Program-made: the position numbers and the translations under genes
Origin: Pseudomonas viridiflava
Lineage (GTDB): Bacteria > Pseudomonadota > Gammaproteobacteria > Pseudomonadales > Pseudomonadaceae
Assembly: GCF_900590885.1 (NCBI RefSeq)
Contig: NZ_UUON01000024.1
Coordinates: 456,581-520,580, forward strand
Direction: 5' to 3'
DNA: 64,000 nucleotides
In this document: piece by piece, positions 26,278 through 35,173 of the stretch
Numbering within the stretch: the first letter of the stretch is position 1
Layout: the number at the start of each line of letters is the position of its first letter
The notes under the pieces: model-generated
Seen by the model: only the letters and a program-made list of their open reading frames with translations
Databases searched by the model: none
Told to the model about the DNA's origin: nothing

Positions 26278-27084
26278 ATGACAACCACTGAAGCAATACC
26301 GGAACCTACCGCCGACACCCCGGCTGACACTACCGAGGCCGTCGACGCGGCGTCCCTGCCGTGGGCGGATGTTCAGGCCGAGCATTTCAAGATGCTGCGC
26401 CTGGCCCCCCTCGCCACCGACCGCGCCACGGGCGTGCGGCCGTTGCGGTTCGTGCAGTTCGGTTACGCCGAGCGTAATGACAAACACCACAGCCTGCTGC
26501 GCATGGTGATCCAGTTGCCGGGCCAGCGCGTGCGTCGCGAACAGAACCATCTGGATATCTGGGTCGACCACGACAAGCAACGCGTGCACTTCGGCCCTGG
26601 CAACAGCCTGGAAATCGAACCCGCCAACCGTGGCATCGGCCGTTTCCTGGTAGCCCAGGCCGCCGCATGGGCCAAGAAGAAGTGGTCGCACTACCGCGTC
26701 GACGGTGTGGACCTGGCCAACAAGGATGCACTCAACGAAGCCACGCGCCTGCGCCGTGATCACTTCCTGCGGATCCAGGGTTTTGACGTGGCCTACGCCG
26801 ATGTGCAGCACCTTAAAGGCAACGTGCAGCCGGGCAAGGTCAGCGACGTGCTGGACAGCTGGAACACCGAGAAAGTGCAGTTTGTGGAAATGCTCGAAGC
26901 CGCGCAGATGCTGCAACAGGCCGAGCACAACCTGGCGGAGCAGGAAGTAAAGCTGCGCAAGGAAGAGGAAAAAGTCACCAAGTTCAAGCGCGAGGACAGC
27001 GGTTTGCGCTTTACCATCACGTGTCTGGTGGCGTTTACGGTGTTTCAGGCGGGGTTGTTGATCTGGATTGCGACGCACCGCTAG
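26278..27084 (+). CDS. GNAT-like protein with coiled coil and C-terminal membrane anchor
   Basis: 268 residues. Residues about 50-180 look like a GNAT fold, with an acetyl-CoA-loop-like stretch RGIGRFLVAQAAAWAKKKWS near 120 and LRRDHFLRIQGFDVAY near 160. A charged coiled coil follows at about 195-240 (LAEQEVKLRKEEEKVTKFKR) and then a single membrane helix at the C-terminus (about 245-265). It would be held on the inner face of the membrane. No named family is recognised and the function is unknown. AGGAT precedes the ATG. Confidence 0.8.
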   Translation: MTTTEAIPEPTADTPADTTEAVDAASLPWADVQAEHFKMLRLAPLATDRATGVRPLRFVQFGYAERNDKHHSLLRMVIQLPGQRVRREQNHLDIWVDHDKQRVHFGPGNSLEIEPANRGIGRFLVAQAAAWAKKKWSHYRVDGVDLANKDALNEATRLRRDHFLRIQGFDVAYADVQHLKGNVQPGKVSDVLDSWNTEKVQFVEMLEAAQMLQQAEHNLAEQEVKLRKEEEKVTKFKREDSGLRFTITCLVAFTVFQAGLLIWIATHR

Positions 27085-27106
27085 CAGCGGGCTGAAATGC
27101 AGTAAA

Positions 27107-27199
27107 AATGTGGGAGGGGGCTTGCCCCCGATAGCAGTGTGTCAGTCACTGGATGTGTAACTGAACCACCGCTATCGGGGGCAAGCCCCCTCCCACATT
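27107..27199. repeat. REPIN
   Basis: AATGTGGGAGGGGGCTTGCC opens the element and CAAGCCCCCTCCCACATT closes it, in inverted orientation with about 30 bases between. It lies between the convergent GNAT-like and prmB genes and may serve as their shared 3' end structure. Confidence 0.9.
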
Positions 27200-27215
27200 G
27201 ACCATGTTTCTTCAG

Positions 27216-28124
27216 TTAGACCCGCGCAGCAAAAACTGCCTGATGTTGGCGGCACTGTTCAGCCGTCAACATAAACACCCCATGCCCACCGCGCTGGAAC
27301 TCCAGCCAGGCGAAGTCCACCTCCGGATACAGCGCCTCGACGTGCACCTGGCTGTTGCCCACTTCAACGATCAGCAAGCCCTTCTCGGTAAGGTGGTCGG
27401 CGGCCTCGGCCAGCATCCGCCGTACCAGGTTCAAGCCATCGTCGCCACAGGCCAGGCCCAGCTCGGGTTCGTGCTGGTATTCGTCGGGCATGTCGGCGAA
27501 GTCTTCGGCGTCCACATACGGCGGGTTTGACACGATCAGGTCAAAGCGCTGGCCCGGCAGGCCGTCGAAGCCGTCGCCCTGCACGGTGTACACGCGCTCG
27601 TCGACGCCATGGCGTTCGATATTCTGATTCGCCACTTCCAGGGCTTCGAAGGACAGGTCGCCCAGCACCACTTCGGCGTCCTGGAACTCGTAGGCACAGG
27701 CGATGCCGATGCAACCGGAGCCGGCGCACAGGTCGAGGATGCGCGCCGGCGGCTGGGCCAGCCAGGGTTCGAAGCGGTTTTCGATCAGCTCGCCAATCGG
27801 CGAACGCGGAATCAGCACGCGCTCGTCGACAATAAACGACATGCCGCAGAACCAGGCTTCCTTCAACAGGTAGGCGGTGGGCACACGCTCGTGGATTCGG
27901 CGATGCAGCAAGCGCTGCACGTGGGAAATCTCTTCTTCTTCCAGGTTGCAATCCAGGTAGCTGTCATTGATTTCCCACGGCAGGTGTAAGGCGCCGAGCA
28001 CCAACTGCCGGGCTTCGTCCCAGGCGTTGTCGGTACCATGGCCGAAAAACAGGTCTTCCCCATGGAAACGGCTGACAGCCCAACGGATATGGTCGCGCAA
28101 GGTGCGCAGGCGGGAAGTGATCAC
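27216..28124 (-). CDS. prmB: 50S ribosomal protein L3 N5-glutamine methyltransferase
   Basis: 302 residues, SAM-dependent methyltransferase of the HemK/PrmB group. The SAM motif is [19 protein letters not shown] near residue 137 and the glutamine-binding motif is [12 protein letters not shown] near 205. The N-terminal part ([20 protein letters not shown]) fits PrmB rather than PrmC. The start is taken as GTG at 28124 with AGGAG upstream, giving a length close to E. coli PrmB (310); the frame remains open upstream without a better start. Confidence 0.93.
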   Translation of the reverse strand: MITSRLRTLRDHIRWAVSRFHGEDLFFGHGTDNAWDEARQLVLGALHLPWEINDSYLDCNLEEEEISHVQRLLHRRIHERVPTAYLLKEAWFCGMSFIVDERVLIPRSPIGELIENRFEPWLAQPPARILDLCAGSGCIGIACAYEFQDAEVVLGDLSFEALEVANQNIERHGVDERVYTVQGDGFDGLPGQRFDLIVSNPPYVDAEDFADMPDEYQHEPELGLACGDDGLNLVRRMLAEAADHLTEKGLLIVEVGNSQVHVEALYPEVDFAWLEFQRGGHGVFMLTAEQCRQHQAVFAARV

Positions 28125-28364
28125 GGGGGGCAGACTCCTGGAAAAAACGACTGGCGATTCTAACAGCCTTCGCCTGTACCGACGATGTACGAAATGCCCT
28201 CGCCACACGTCGGATTTCATCCAAATTGCCATCATTCGGTTAAACAAGCCGCCCACTTGACAGGGCTGCACGTCAACAACGGCGTACCTTACGATGGTAG
28301 CGATTCACAGAACCGCTCAGCCAGTGGACAATGTCACAAAAGCCCCCCTCACAGGAGCCCCAGA

Positions 28365-28955
28365 ATGTCCGTTCCAAAGACGATGTTTCAACTCAGCGGT
28401 CGCGGTTACGCGGCAGCCAACCTTGGCCATGCGACCCTCGTGATCATCGACGCCCAGAAGGAATACCTCAGCGGCCCACTCGCCCTCTCGGGCATGGACG
28501 CGGCGGTCGACAACATCAAGCAACTCACCGCAGCGGCGCGCAACGCCGGGCGCCCGATCGTGCACGTGCGCCACCTCGGCACCGTCGGCGGCCTGTTTGA
28601 CCCGCAGGGCGAGCGCGGCGAATTCATCCCCGGCCTGGAACCTGCCGGCGACGAAACCATCATCGGCAAGCTGCTGCCCAGCGCCTTCCACGGTACCGGC
28701 CTGGAAAAACACTTGCAGGACCTCGGCTCCCTGGACCTGATCGTCTGCGGCTTTATGAGCCACTCCAGCGTCAGCACCACCGTGCGCGCCGCCAAGAACC
28801 TGGGCTTTCGCTGCACCCTGGTCGAAGACGCCTGCGCCACCCGCGACCTGCCGTACAAGGGCGGCATCCTGAGTGCCGAGCAAGTGCAACAGACCGAAAT
28901 GGCCATCATGGCCGACAACTTCGCCACCCTGGCGTTGACCAAAGATCTGATCTGA
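28365..28955 (+). CDS. isochorismatase-like hydrolase lacking the catalytic cysteine
   Basis: 196 residues of the isochorismatase-like (cysteine hydrolase) fold. The Asp of the triad is in LVIIDAQKEYL and the Lys in IIGKLLPSAF. The position normally held by the nucleophilic Cys reads GFMSHSSVSTTVRAA, with Ser where family members have Cys. It may therefore act like true isochorismatases, which need no Cys, or be a binding protein. ATG at 28365 follows AGGAG; an upstream in-frame ATG at 28185 runs through the prmB promoter region and is rejected. Confidence 0.85.
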   Translation: MSVPKTMFQLSGRGYAAANLGHATLVIIDAQKEYLSGPLALSGMDAAVDNIKQLTAAARNAGRPIVHVRHLGTVGGLFDPQGERGEFIPGLEPAGDETIIGKLLPSAFHGTGLEKHLQDLGSLDLIVCGFMSHSSVSTTVRAAKNLGFRCTLVEDACATRDLPYKGGILSAEQVQQTEMAIMADNFATLALTKDLI

Positions 28956-29097
28956 TCGACCGTCCGATGAGCGGCGCGGCAATGTTTATTGCCCCGCTCA
29001 TCCGTGAAGCCCTTTCATTTGGCGCATTTACCCCTCGCCCCGGAACAACCTGTGTATTGTCCGGTCGAAGGGCCGATACCCTGGAGGAAAGGTCGGA

Positions 29098-29418
29098 ATG
29101 AAGATATCCGATGGTTTTGATGCTCGTCGCTTGCGCCCCAAGGGCCCGAGTAACTGGCGTCTGCGCCTGGTGGCCGGCTTTGCCGCGTTGCTGGCAGTTG
29201 TAGGTCTGTTGTTGGCGGGCGCTGGTGGCGCCGGTCTGTTTGGTCACTCGCCGGCCCTTGGCGAACTGAATGCCAGCCCTGGCGGTTCGGCCCTGCTGCT
29301 GGGCATCGGCCTGCTGGTGCTGTGGCTGGGCGTGTGGTTATGGCGGCGTAGCCGCAGGAAGATGCGTCAGCCGTTGTCGCTGAACATCGCTTCACACCTG
29401 ATGAAAAAGCACGACTGA
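29098..29418 (+). CDS. small two-helix membrane protein, hypothetical
   Basis: 106 residues with two predicted membrane helices (about 25-48 and 64-82) and basic ends (WLWRRSRRKMRQP). No family is recognised. A strong GGAGGAAAGG site precedes the ATG. It lies upstream of smrA and folE on the same strand, an order I recall from other Pseudomonas genomes (not checked). Confidence 0.75.
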   Translation: MKISDGFDARRLRPKGPSNWRLRLVAGFAALLAVVGLLLAGAGGAGLFGHSPALGELNASPGGSALLLGIGLLVLWLGVWLWRRSRRKMRQPLSLNIASHLMKKHD

Positions 29419-29493
29419 TGGCGCTTGGATAGCGTTTCCTGCGCCCTGGCCGCCGCGATTTAGGTAAACTGCCCGCCCTTCGCGGAGGCTGAC

Positions 29494-30051
29494 ATGCAAG
29501 ACGACGATTTTTCCCTGTTCAAAAACGAGCTGCGCGGCGTCAAGCCGATCAAGCACGACCGCGCCGACACCGGCAAACCCAAGGCCGACCGGGCGCAGAT
29601 CGCCAAGCTGCGCCAGGCTGCGACCGTGCGCACCGACGCCACCACCGTGGATGGCCTGTCGGACCAGTTCGTGATCGATGTCGGCCCCGAAGACGAGCTG
29701 ATGTGGGCCCGCGACGGCGTGCAGGAAAGCCAGATGCGCAAGCTCAAGGTTGGTCAGATCCCGTTCGAAGGCAGCCTCGACCTGCACGGCATGACCGTGG
29801 AAAAAGCCCGCGAAACCCTGTGGGCGTTCCTCGCCGAAGCGACCAAATTCGAAATCCGCTGCGTGCGCGTCACCCATGGCAAGGCCGTGCGGCTGGACGG
29901 CAAGCGGCCGATGATCAAGAGCCACGTCAACACCTGGTTGCGCCAGCACGCCCAGGTACTCGGTTTTACTTCCTGCCAGGCCCGCCACGGCGGCGCGGGC
30001 GCGGTGTATGTGATGCTCAAGCGCACCATGATGGAAGGGCGCGACGAGTAA
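29494..30051 (+). CDS. smrA: Smr domain endonuclease-like protein
   Basis: 185 residues. The C-terminal half (about 90-180) is a small MutS-related domain: SLDLHGMTVEKARETLWAFL, the VRVTHGKAVRL segment and CQARHGGAGAVYVML. Stand-alone Smr proteins nick nucleic acids and are linked to recombination or ribosome rescue; the precise role here is unknown. GGAGG precedes the ATG. folE follows 78 bases downstream. Confidence 0.88.
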   Translation: MQDDDFSLFKNELRGVKPIKHDRADTGKPKADRAQIAKLRQAATVRTDATTVDGLSDQFVIDVGPEDELMWARDGVQESQMRKLKVGQIPFEGSLDLHGMTVEKARETLWAFLAEATKFEIRCVRVTHGKAVRLDGKRPMIKSHVNTWLRQHAQVLGFTSCQARHGGAGAVYVMLKRTMMEGRDE

Positions 30052-30129
30052 CAAGTGCCATCGTCAGGCTTGCAGCGATGTGTCGGCCACCGTAACCTTG
30101 CGCTTTGCGAAAATCCCACAGGTAGTTTC

Positions 30130-30675
30130 ATGTCCCTGGAACAGAATTACACAGAGATTCTCGGCCAACTCGGCGAGGACGTCTCCCGCGAGGGCCTGCT
30201 CGACACGCCAAAGCGTGCCGCCAAGGCGATGCAGTACCTTTGCCGCGGCTATGAACAGACACTGGAAGAGGTCACCAACGGTGCCTTGTTCAGCTCCGAC
30301 AACAGCGAAATGGTGCTGGTCAAGGACATCGAGTTGTACTCGCTGTGCGAACACCACCTGCTGCCGTTCATCGGCAAGGCGCATGTTGCCTACATCCCGA
30401 GCGGCAAAGTGCTGGGCCTGTCGAAGGTCGCGCGGATTGTCGACATGTATGCGCGCCGCCTGCAGATCCAGGAAAACCTCAGCCGCCAGATCGCCGATGC
30501 AGTGATGCAAGTGACTGGCGCGCTGGGCGTGGCCGTGGTGATCGAGGCCAAGCACATGTGCATGATGATGCGCGGTGTGGAGAAACAGAATTCGTCGATG
30601 ATCACCTCGGTGATGCTGGGTGAGTTCCGCGAAAACGCGGCCACCCGCAGCGAGTTTCTCAGCCTGATCAAGTAA
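30130..30675 (+). CDS. folE: GTP cyclohydrolase I
   Basis: 181 residues. Converts GTP to 7,8-dihydroneopterin triphosphate, the first step to folate and pterins. Zinc and active-site motifs are visible: [20 protein letters not shown] (Cys and His ligands) and [22 protein letters not shown] at 30130 ([14 protein letters not shown]) gives the usual length; the in-frame ATG at 30055 just after smrA is judged too early. A strong terminator follows. Confidence 0.96.
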   Translation: MSLEQNYTEILGQLGEDVSREGLLDTPKRAAKAMQYLCRGYEQTLEEVTNGALFSSDNSEMVLVKDIELYSLCEHHLLPFIGKAHVAYIPSGKVLGLSKVARIVDMYARRLQIQENLSRQIADAVMQVTGALGVAVVIEAKHMCMMMRGVEKQNSSMITSVMLGEFRENAATRSEFLSLIK

Positions 30676-30688
30676 CAGGCTGCGCAGG

Positions 30689-30718
30689 AAAAACCGGCGT
30701 TCATCGCCGGTTTTTTTT
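30689..30718 (+). terminator. intrinsic terminator of folE
   Basis: CCGGCG-TTCAT-CGCCGG stem followed by eight T. Confidence 0.93.
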
Positions 30719-30777
30719 CGCCCGCAGAAAATCAGGTAAGCTGCGGCCCCTTCTGTATTGGGCAAGAGGTTTCAGCC

Positions 30778-31149
30778 ATGTTCGTCAAAGCACTTCGAGT
30801 GGGTCTCGGCCACATCATCATCGCGGGCGACTTCCTCACGCGCCCACGCAAAAAGCAACGCCCGGCCGAGCAACAGGCGCAAGTGAACGCGGCGGCCAGA
30901 GAGCTGACCCTGTACCAGTTCCACGCGTGCCCGTTCTGCGTGAAGACCCGCCGTACCCTGCACCGCCTGAACGTGCCGGTGGCATTGAAGGACGCGAAGA
31001 ACAACGAGCAGGACCGCCAGACCCTGCTGGAGCAAGGCGGCAAGATCAAGGTGCCGTGCCTGCGCATCGAAGAGAACGGCCAGACCACCTGGATGTATGA
31101 CTCCAAGGTGATCATTGATTATCTGGACAAGCGGTTTGCTGCGATCTGA
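30778..31149 (+). CDS. glutaredoxin-like protein
   Basis: 123 residues. A short hydrophobic N-terminal segment (GLGHIIIAGDFL) and a basic linker precede a glutaredoxin/GST-N fold starting near residue 40: LTLYQFHACPFCVKTRRTLH with the CPFC redox pair, KVPCLRIEE with the cis-proline and YDSKVIIDYLDKRF. The N-terminal part may associate with the membrane. The specific role is unknown. GAGG lies upstream of the ATG. Confidence 0.85.
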   Translation: MFVKALRVGLGHIIIAGDFLTRPRKKQRPAEQQAQVNAAARELTLYQFHACPFCVKTRRTLHRLNVPVALKDAKNNEQDRQTLLEQGGKIKVPCLRIEENGQTTWMYDSKVIIDYLDKRFAAI

Positions 31150-31166
31150 CAGACTTGTGCAAATCT

Positions 31167-31198
31167 AATGTGGGAGGGGGCAAGCCCCCTCCCACATT
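31167..31198. repeat. single palindromic REP element
   Basis: AATGTGGGAGGGGG and CCCCCTCCCACATT arms meeting at a CAAG loop, between two convergent genes. Probably acts as a bidirectional 3' structure. Confidence 0.85.
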
Positions 31199-31203
31199 TA
31201 GTT

Positions 31204-31518
31204 TTATATTGCCAAATCCAGATCCAGCAACGCCGAACCCAGGCACTTGCCATGCGCATCCAGCGCCAGCGAGCGGGTCACGCCGCCGCGCAAAATCCCC
31301 GGCAGCACAAAATTCAGCGCCTGCACGTTGGGCAACGCATACCGCCGCACCGGCGCCGCGCCCGGCTCCAGCAGGCCGGCGAAGAACTCGGCCACGCGTT
31401 CGGCGGTGAGTTGCTCACACAGCAACGTGTAGTCCTCGGCGCGATAGGCAATGATCGAGATGTTCGAGGTGTCGCCCTTGTCCCCGGTACGGGAATGGGC
31501 CAGCGTCTGCAGTTTCAT
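31204..31518 (-). CDS. AtuA-type C-terminal (ferredoxin-fold) small subunit
   Basis: 104 residues, beginning MKLQTLAHSRTGDKGDTSNI. This is the RSGDKG-type motif that forms the C-terminal domain of AtuA-family proteins. Here it is encoded as a separate gene whose ATG overlaps the stop of the AtuA-like gene upstream (ATGA), implying coupled translation and a complex of the two products. Function unknown. Confidence 0.8.
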   Translation of the reverse strand: MKLQTLAHSRTGDKGDTSNISIIAYRAEDYTLLCEQLTAERVAEFFAGLLEPGAAPVRRYALPNVQALNFVLPGILRGGVTRSLALDAHGKCLGSALLDLDLAI

Positions 31519-32837
31519 GCTTCGATCCTCGGGTTGACCGCACTGCGCGGCAGCAGCAACGACGCCACCGCCACCACCTGGCGCACACTTTTGCTCGCAC
31601 CGCCGCCGCCCGACGGGCCGTTGGTGTAGAGGGTTTCCACCTCATTGCCGACCCGCACCGCGTCGCTGCGTTCTTCACAGCGGGCGGCCACGCGCAGGCG
31701 CACTTCCCAGGGTTCGACGCTGCTGCGCGGGCCGTGGAGCGAGTCCATGCCGATCAGTTCGGCGCGCACGTCCTGCATCTCTACGCCCATCAACTCAAGG
31801 CGCTTGAGTACGACATCCCGCGCCAACTGCGCCCGTGCGACCGCACCCGGGCCGCCGTAGGACATCTGCCCTTCGCCGATCCAACCGTCCAGATAGCCGA
31901 CGCTGACCTTCAACTGCTCAGGCCTTGCACGTCCGGCGGCACCGTGGGCGCGCACGCGATCAATGCCCTCTTCGACAAAACCCACCTGGGAAAAATCGGC
32001 GGTCACGTCCGGCGTGAGGTAAGCCGCCGGGTCGTGCACTTCATAGATCAGTTGTTCGGTGCAGGTCGCGCGGCTGACCCGGCCGCCGGAGCCCGAAACC
32101 TTGGTGATCAAGGCTGCGCCGTCTGCATCGATCTCGGCCAAGGGGAAGCCCAGGCGCGCCAGGTCGTCCACATCCTTGAAACCGGGGTCGGCAAAATAGC
32201 CGCCGCTGACCTGCCCGGCACACTCGAGCAAATGCCCGACCAATGTGCCACGGCCCAGGCGCGGCCAGTCGTCCGCAGCCCAGCCAAACTCGAACATCTG
32301 CGGCGCGAGGAACAACGACGGGTCGGCCACTCGCCCGGTGATCACCACATCGGCGTCGGCGCGCAAGGCTTCAAGGATGCCGTCCACGCCCAGGTAGGCA
32401 TTGGCGGAAACCAGGCGTTTGCCCAAGGAACCCACCGTCTGACCGTTATCGAGCACCTGATCGGGTGGCAACACCGACAACACATCGTCACCTAGCACCG
32501 CCACGACCTTGAGATTCAAGCCCAAGTCACTGGCAACCCGCCGCACTTCAATGGCCGCCGCCACCGGATTGGCCGCGCCCATATTGGTGATCACCCGCAG
32601 GCGACGCCCGCCCTTCACGCCAACAAACGGCAACACCCGGCGCATGCGCTCGCTCAGCAACGGGTCATAACCGCCCTGTGGATCGCTGATGCGCGCCTGT
32701 TGCGCGAGGGCGATGGTGCGTTCGGCCAGGCATTCGAAGACCAGGTAATCCAGGTCGCCCCTTTCGGCCAGTTCCACGGCAGGTTCGATACGGTCGCCGG
32801 AATAGCCGGCGCCGGAACCGATGCGCAAGGTTTTCAT
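31515..32837 (-). CDS. acyclic terpene utilization AtuA family protein (DUF1446)
   Basis: 440 residues, beginning MKTLRIGSGAGYSGDRIEPA, the hallmark of the AtuA/DUF1446 family. AtuA was named from the citronellol/geraniol pathway, but its biochemical role is not firmly known. No geranyl-CoA carboxylase genes accompany it here; instead it is linked to a CitMHS transporter ending one base before it and a LysR regulator, which suggests action on a transported organic acid. GGGAGTGA precedes the ATG. Confidence 0.85.
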   Translation of the reverse strand: MKTLRIGSGAGYSGDRIEPAVELAERGDLDYLVFECLAERTIALAQQARISDPQGGYDPLLSERMRRVLPFVGVKGGRRLRVITNMGAANPVAAAIEVRRVASDLGLNLKVVAVLGDDVLSVLPPDQVLDNGQTVGSLGKRLVSANAYLGVDGILEALRADADVVITGRVADPSLFLAPQMFEFGWAADDWPRLGRGTLVGHLLECAGQVSGGYFADPGFKDVDDLARLGFPLAEIDADGAALITKVSGSGGRVSRATCTEQLIYEVHDPAAYLTPDVTADFSQVGFVEEGIDRVRAHGAAGRARPEQLKVSVGYLDGWIGEGQMSYGGPGAVARAQLARDVVLKRLELMGVEMQDVRAELIGMDSLHGPRSSVEPWEVRLRVAARCEERSDAVRVGNEVETLYTNGPSGGGGASKSVRQVVAVASLLLPRSAVNPRIEA

Positions 32838-32838
32838 T

Positions 32839-34131
32839 TCAAATCACTCCCAGGAGCAACGCGGTCAGGGTCATCAACACCGACGCGGCAAACAGAAAAG
32901 GGATGGTGAAGCGCTGGTGATCGGCCAATTCGATCTTGCACAGGCCCACCAACAGGAAGGTTGCGGGGGTCAGCGGGCTGACCGGGAAGCCAGTGGTGTG
33001 CACGCCCAGCAGCGAGGCCTGGGCCACTTGCAGCGGGTCGACACCGAGGGCCTTGCCGACTTCGGCGATCACCGGCATTACGCCGAAATAGTAGGAGTCG
33101 GGGTCAAACAGCATGCTCAGCGGCATGGAGATAAAGCCCACCACGGCCGGGATCAGCTTGCCGTGACCGGCCGGAATCTGCGCCACCGCCACTTCGGCAA
33201 TCGCCTTGAGCATGCCGGTGCCTTGCATGATGCCGGTGAACACCCCGGCGGCGAGCAAGATGCTGGCCATGGTCAGGGCGGTTTTGGCATGGGCGTCGAT
33301 GCGCGCGCGCTGGGCGTCCACGTTCGGGTAATTGATGCACAACGCCACCACGGTGCCGAGCATAAACATCACCACCGGGTCGACCCAACCGGCGATCATC
33401 ACCACCATTACCAACACGGTGAGCAGCAGGTTGACCCAGAACAGCCGCGGGCGGCGCAGCTTGATGTCGTCGTCGCTGAGTACGCGTTGCGGCACCGCGT
33501 CCACGGTGGAACCGGCGCCCAGGCCGAGGCGTTTTTCTTCACGCCGGCCCAGCCACCAGGCGCAGGCGAACACCAAGATCAGGCCGACGATCTGCACCGG
33601 AATCAGCGGCTGGAACAGATCCGCCACCGGCACATGCAGGGCCGCCGAGGAGCGCAGCACCGGGCCAGTCCAGGGCAGGAAGTTGACCCCGGCCGCCATG
33701 GCGCACACACACGCGAGGATGCGTTTGTCGATGCCCAGCCGCGTATACAGCGGCAGCATCGCCGGCACCGTGACCAAAAAGGTCACCGCGCCGGAGCCGT
33801 CCAGGTGCACCAGCAGAGCGAGAGTCGCAGTACCGACGACAATGCGTGTAGGACGCGTCCCGACCGTGCGCAGGATGCGATCAATGATGGGGTCCAGCAT
33901 GCCGGCATCGGTCATGATCCCGAAAAACAGGATCGCGAACACAAACATGCCCACCACAGGGGCGACGTTCTTGATACCGGTAATGATGAAGGCACTGGTT
34001 TGCAGGCCGAACCCGCCGAGCAGCGCGGCGATGATCGGCAAGGCGATCAGGGCCACCAGTGGCGAGAGGCGTTTGCTCATGACGGCAGCGAGCAGGCACA
34101 GGATGGTAATGACACCCAGGGTAGCGAGCAT
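32839..34131 (-). CDS. CitMHS family citrate/tricarboxylate:H+ (metal) symporter
   Basis: 430 residues with about eleven or twelve membrane helices. Begins MLATLGVITILCLLAAVMSK and carries LVHLDGSGAVTFLVTVPAML and AGVNFLPWTGPVLRSSAALH, typical of CitM/CitH transporters that move metal-citrate complexes. First gene of a three-gene operon with the AtuA pair, divergent from a LysR gene that probably controls it. GGAG lies six bases before the ATG. Confidence 0.88.
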   Translation of the reverse strand: MLATLGVITILCLLAAVMSKRLSPLVALIALPIIAALLGGFGLQTSAFIITGIKNVAPVVGMFVFAILFFGIMTDAGMLDPIIDRILRTVGTRPTRIVVGTATLALLVHLDGSGAVTFLVTVPAMLPLYTRLGIDKRILACVCAMAAGVNFLPWTGPVLRSSAALHVPVADLFQPLIPVQIVGLILVFACAWWLGRREEKRLGLGAGSTVDAVPQRVLSDDDIKLRRPRLFWVNLLLTVLVMVVMIAGWVDPVVMFMLGTVVALCINYPNVDAQRARIDAHAKTALTMASILLAAGVFTGIMQGTGMLKAIAEVAVAQIPAGHGKLIPAVVGFISMPLSMLFDPDSYYFGVMPVIAEVGKALGVDPLQVAQASLLGVHTTGFPVSPLTPATFLLVGLCKIELADHQRFTIPFLFAASVLMTLTALLLGVI

Positions 34132-34180
34132 GGGTTACTCCAGAGCGGCCTTTGCGGCCGGTTATTGTTTTACCCGGAGT

Positions 34181-34213
34181 ATTGGAATCGCGTTAGTCTT
34201 TGTAAATTGGAAT
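34181..34213. promoter_or_regulatory. direct repeat ATTGGAAT in the CitMHS-LysR divergent promoter
   Basis: ATTGGAAT at 34181-34188 and 34206-34213, 25 bases apart, centred in the 111-base region between the two divergent genes. A plausible binding region for the LysR regulator or part of the promoters. Confidence 0.4.
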
Positions 34214-34242
34214 ATTCGGCGTGGCACGTTCGGAAAAACAAA

Positions 34243-35139
34243 ATGAAGAACAGCATCCAACACATTCAAGCCTTTCTTGCCGTGGCGCGTACCGGCAGCT
34301 TTACCAAGGCCGCCAACGAGCTGCATTTGTCGCCCTCGGCCCTGACGGTGCAGGTGCAGCAACTCGAAGACTGGCTTGGCGTCGCCCTGCTTGATCGCAG
34401 CCCGCGCCACGTGAGCATCACCGCTGCCGGCCAGGACGCGCGCGGTCCCATGGAAAAACTGCTGCTGGACCTGGATAACATCGTCACCGGCTCCCGCGAC
34501 CTGGCCGCCTTGCGTCGTGGCGTAGTGACCATCGCCGCCTTGCCCTCGGTGTGCGCCGGCACCTTGCCGCCGGCCTTGCGCCTGTTTCGCGAGCGCTTTG
34601 CCGGCATCGAAGTGCGCCTGCATGACCTGGTGGCCCACCGCATTCATGCCCAGGTACGCGCCGGCGAGGTGGATTTTGGTATTGGCGTACGCGCGCGGCT
34701 CAGCCATGGCCTGGACTTTGTGCCGGTACTGAATGACCGGCTGTGCGCCTTTGTGCCGCTGGAGCATCCCCTCGCCCGCCATCGCCAACTGACCCTGGAG
34801 CAACTGGCCGACCAGCCGATCATCCTCACCGGGCGCGACAGCAGTGTGCGCGAGCAAGTGGACGCGCTGTTTGACCAGACGCGACTGCGAATGAACGCGG
34901 GCATGGAGGCCAACTACATGTCGACGGTGCTCGCGCTGGTGCGCCAGGGGTTGGGGATCAGTGTGCTGCCGGAGTCGGCGGCGGACAGCCTGGAAGGCTT
35001 GAAGCGCATCAACATCGACCATCCCGGGGTGAACCGGGAGATCGGGTTGATCAGTCGTAGCGGGATGGGGCTGAGCCCGGCGGCACAGCGTTGCTTCGAC
35101 CTGTTAACTGAACAGCTCTCTGACACACCGGAGAGCTAA
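34243..35139 (+). CDS. LysR family transcriptional regulator
   Basis: 298 residues. N-terminal winged HTH (about 1-60): IQHIQAFLAVARTGSFTKAA and LSPSALTVQVQQLEDWLGVA. Co-inducer domain about 90-290. Divergent from the CitMHS-AtuA operon, so the likely inducer is the transported acid or a product. ATG at 34243 (MKNSIQHIQAF) is the family-typical start. Confidence 0.92.
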   Translation: MKNSIQHIQAFLAVARTGSFTKAANELHLSPSALTVQVQQLEDWLGVALLDRSPRHVSITAAGQDARGPMEKLLLDLDNIVTGSRDLAALRRGVVTIAALPSVCAGTLPPALRLFRERFAGIEVRLHDLVAHRIHAQVRAGEVDFGIGVRARLSHGLDFVPVLNDRLCAFVPLEHPLARHRQLTLEQLADQPIILTGRDSSVREQVDALFDQTRLRMNAGMEANYMSTVLALVRQGLGISVLPESAADSLEGLKRINIDHPGVNREIGLISRSGMGLSPAAQRCFDLLTEQLSDTPES

Positions 35140-35172
35140 ATGTGGGAGGGGGCTTGCCCCCGATGGCGGTGA
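35139..35172. repeat. single REP unit
   Basis: AATGTGGGAGGGGGCTTGCC followed by CCCGATGGCGGTGA, a half of the REPIN seen elsewhere in the window; the inverted partner is missing. It sits between the convergent LysR and GST genes. Confidence 0.8.
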
Positions 35173-35173
35173 A

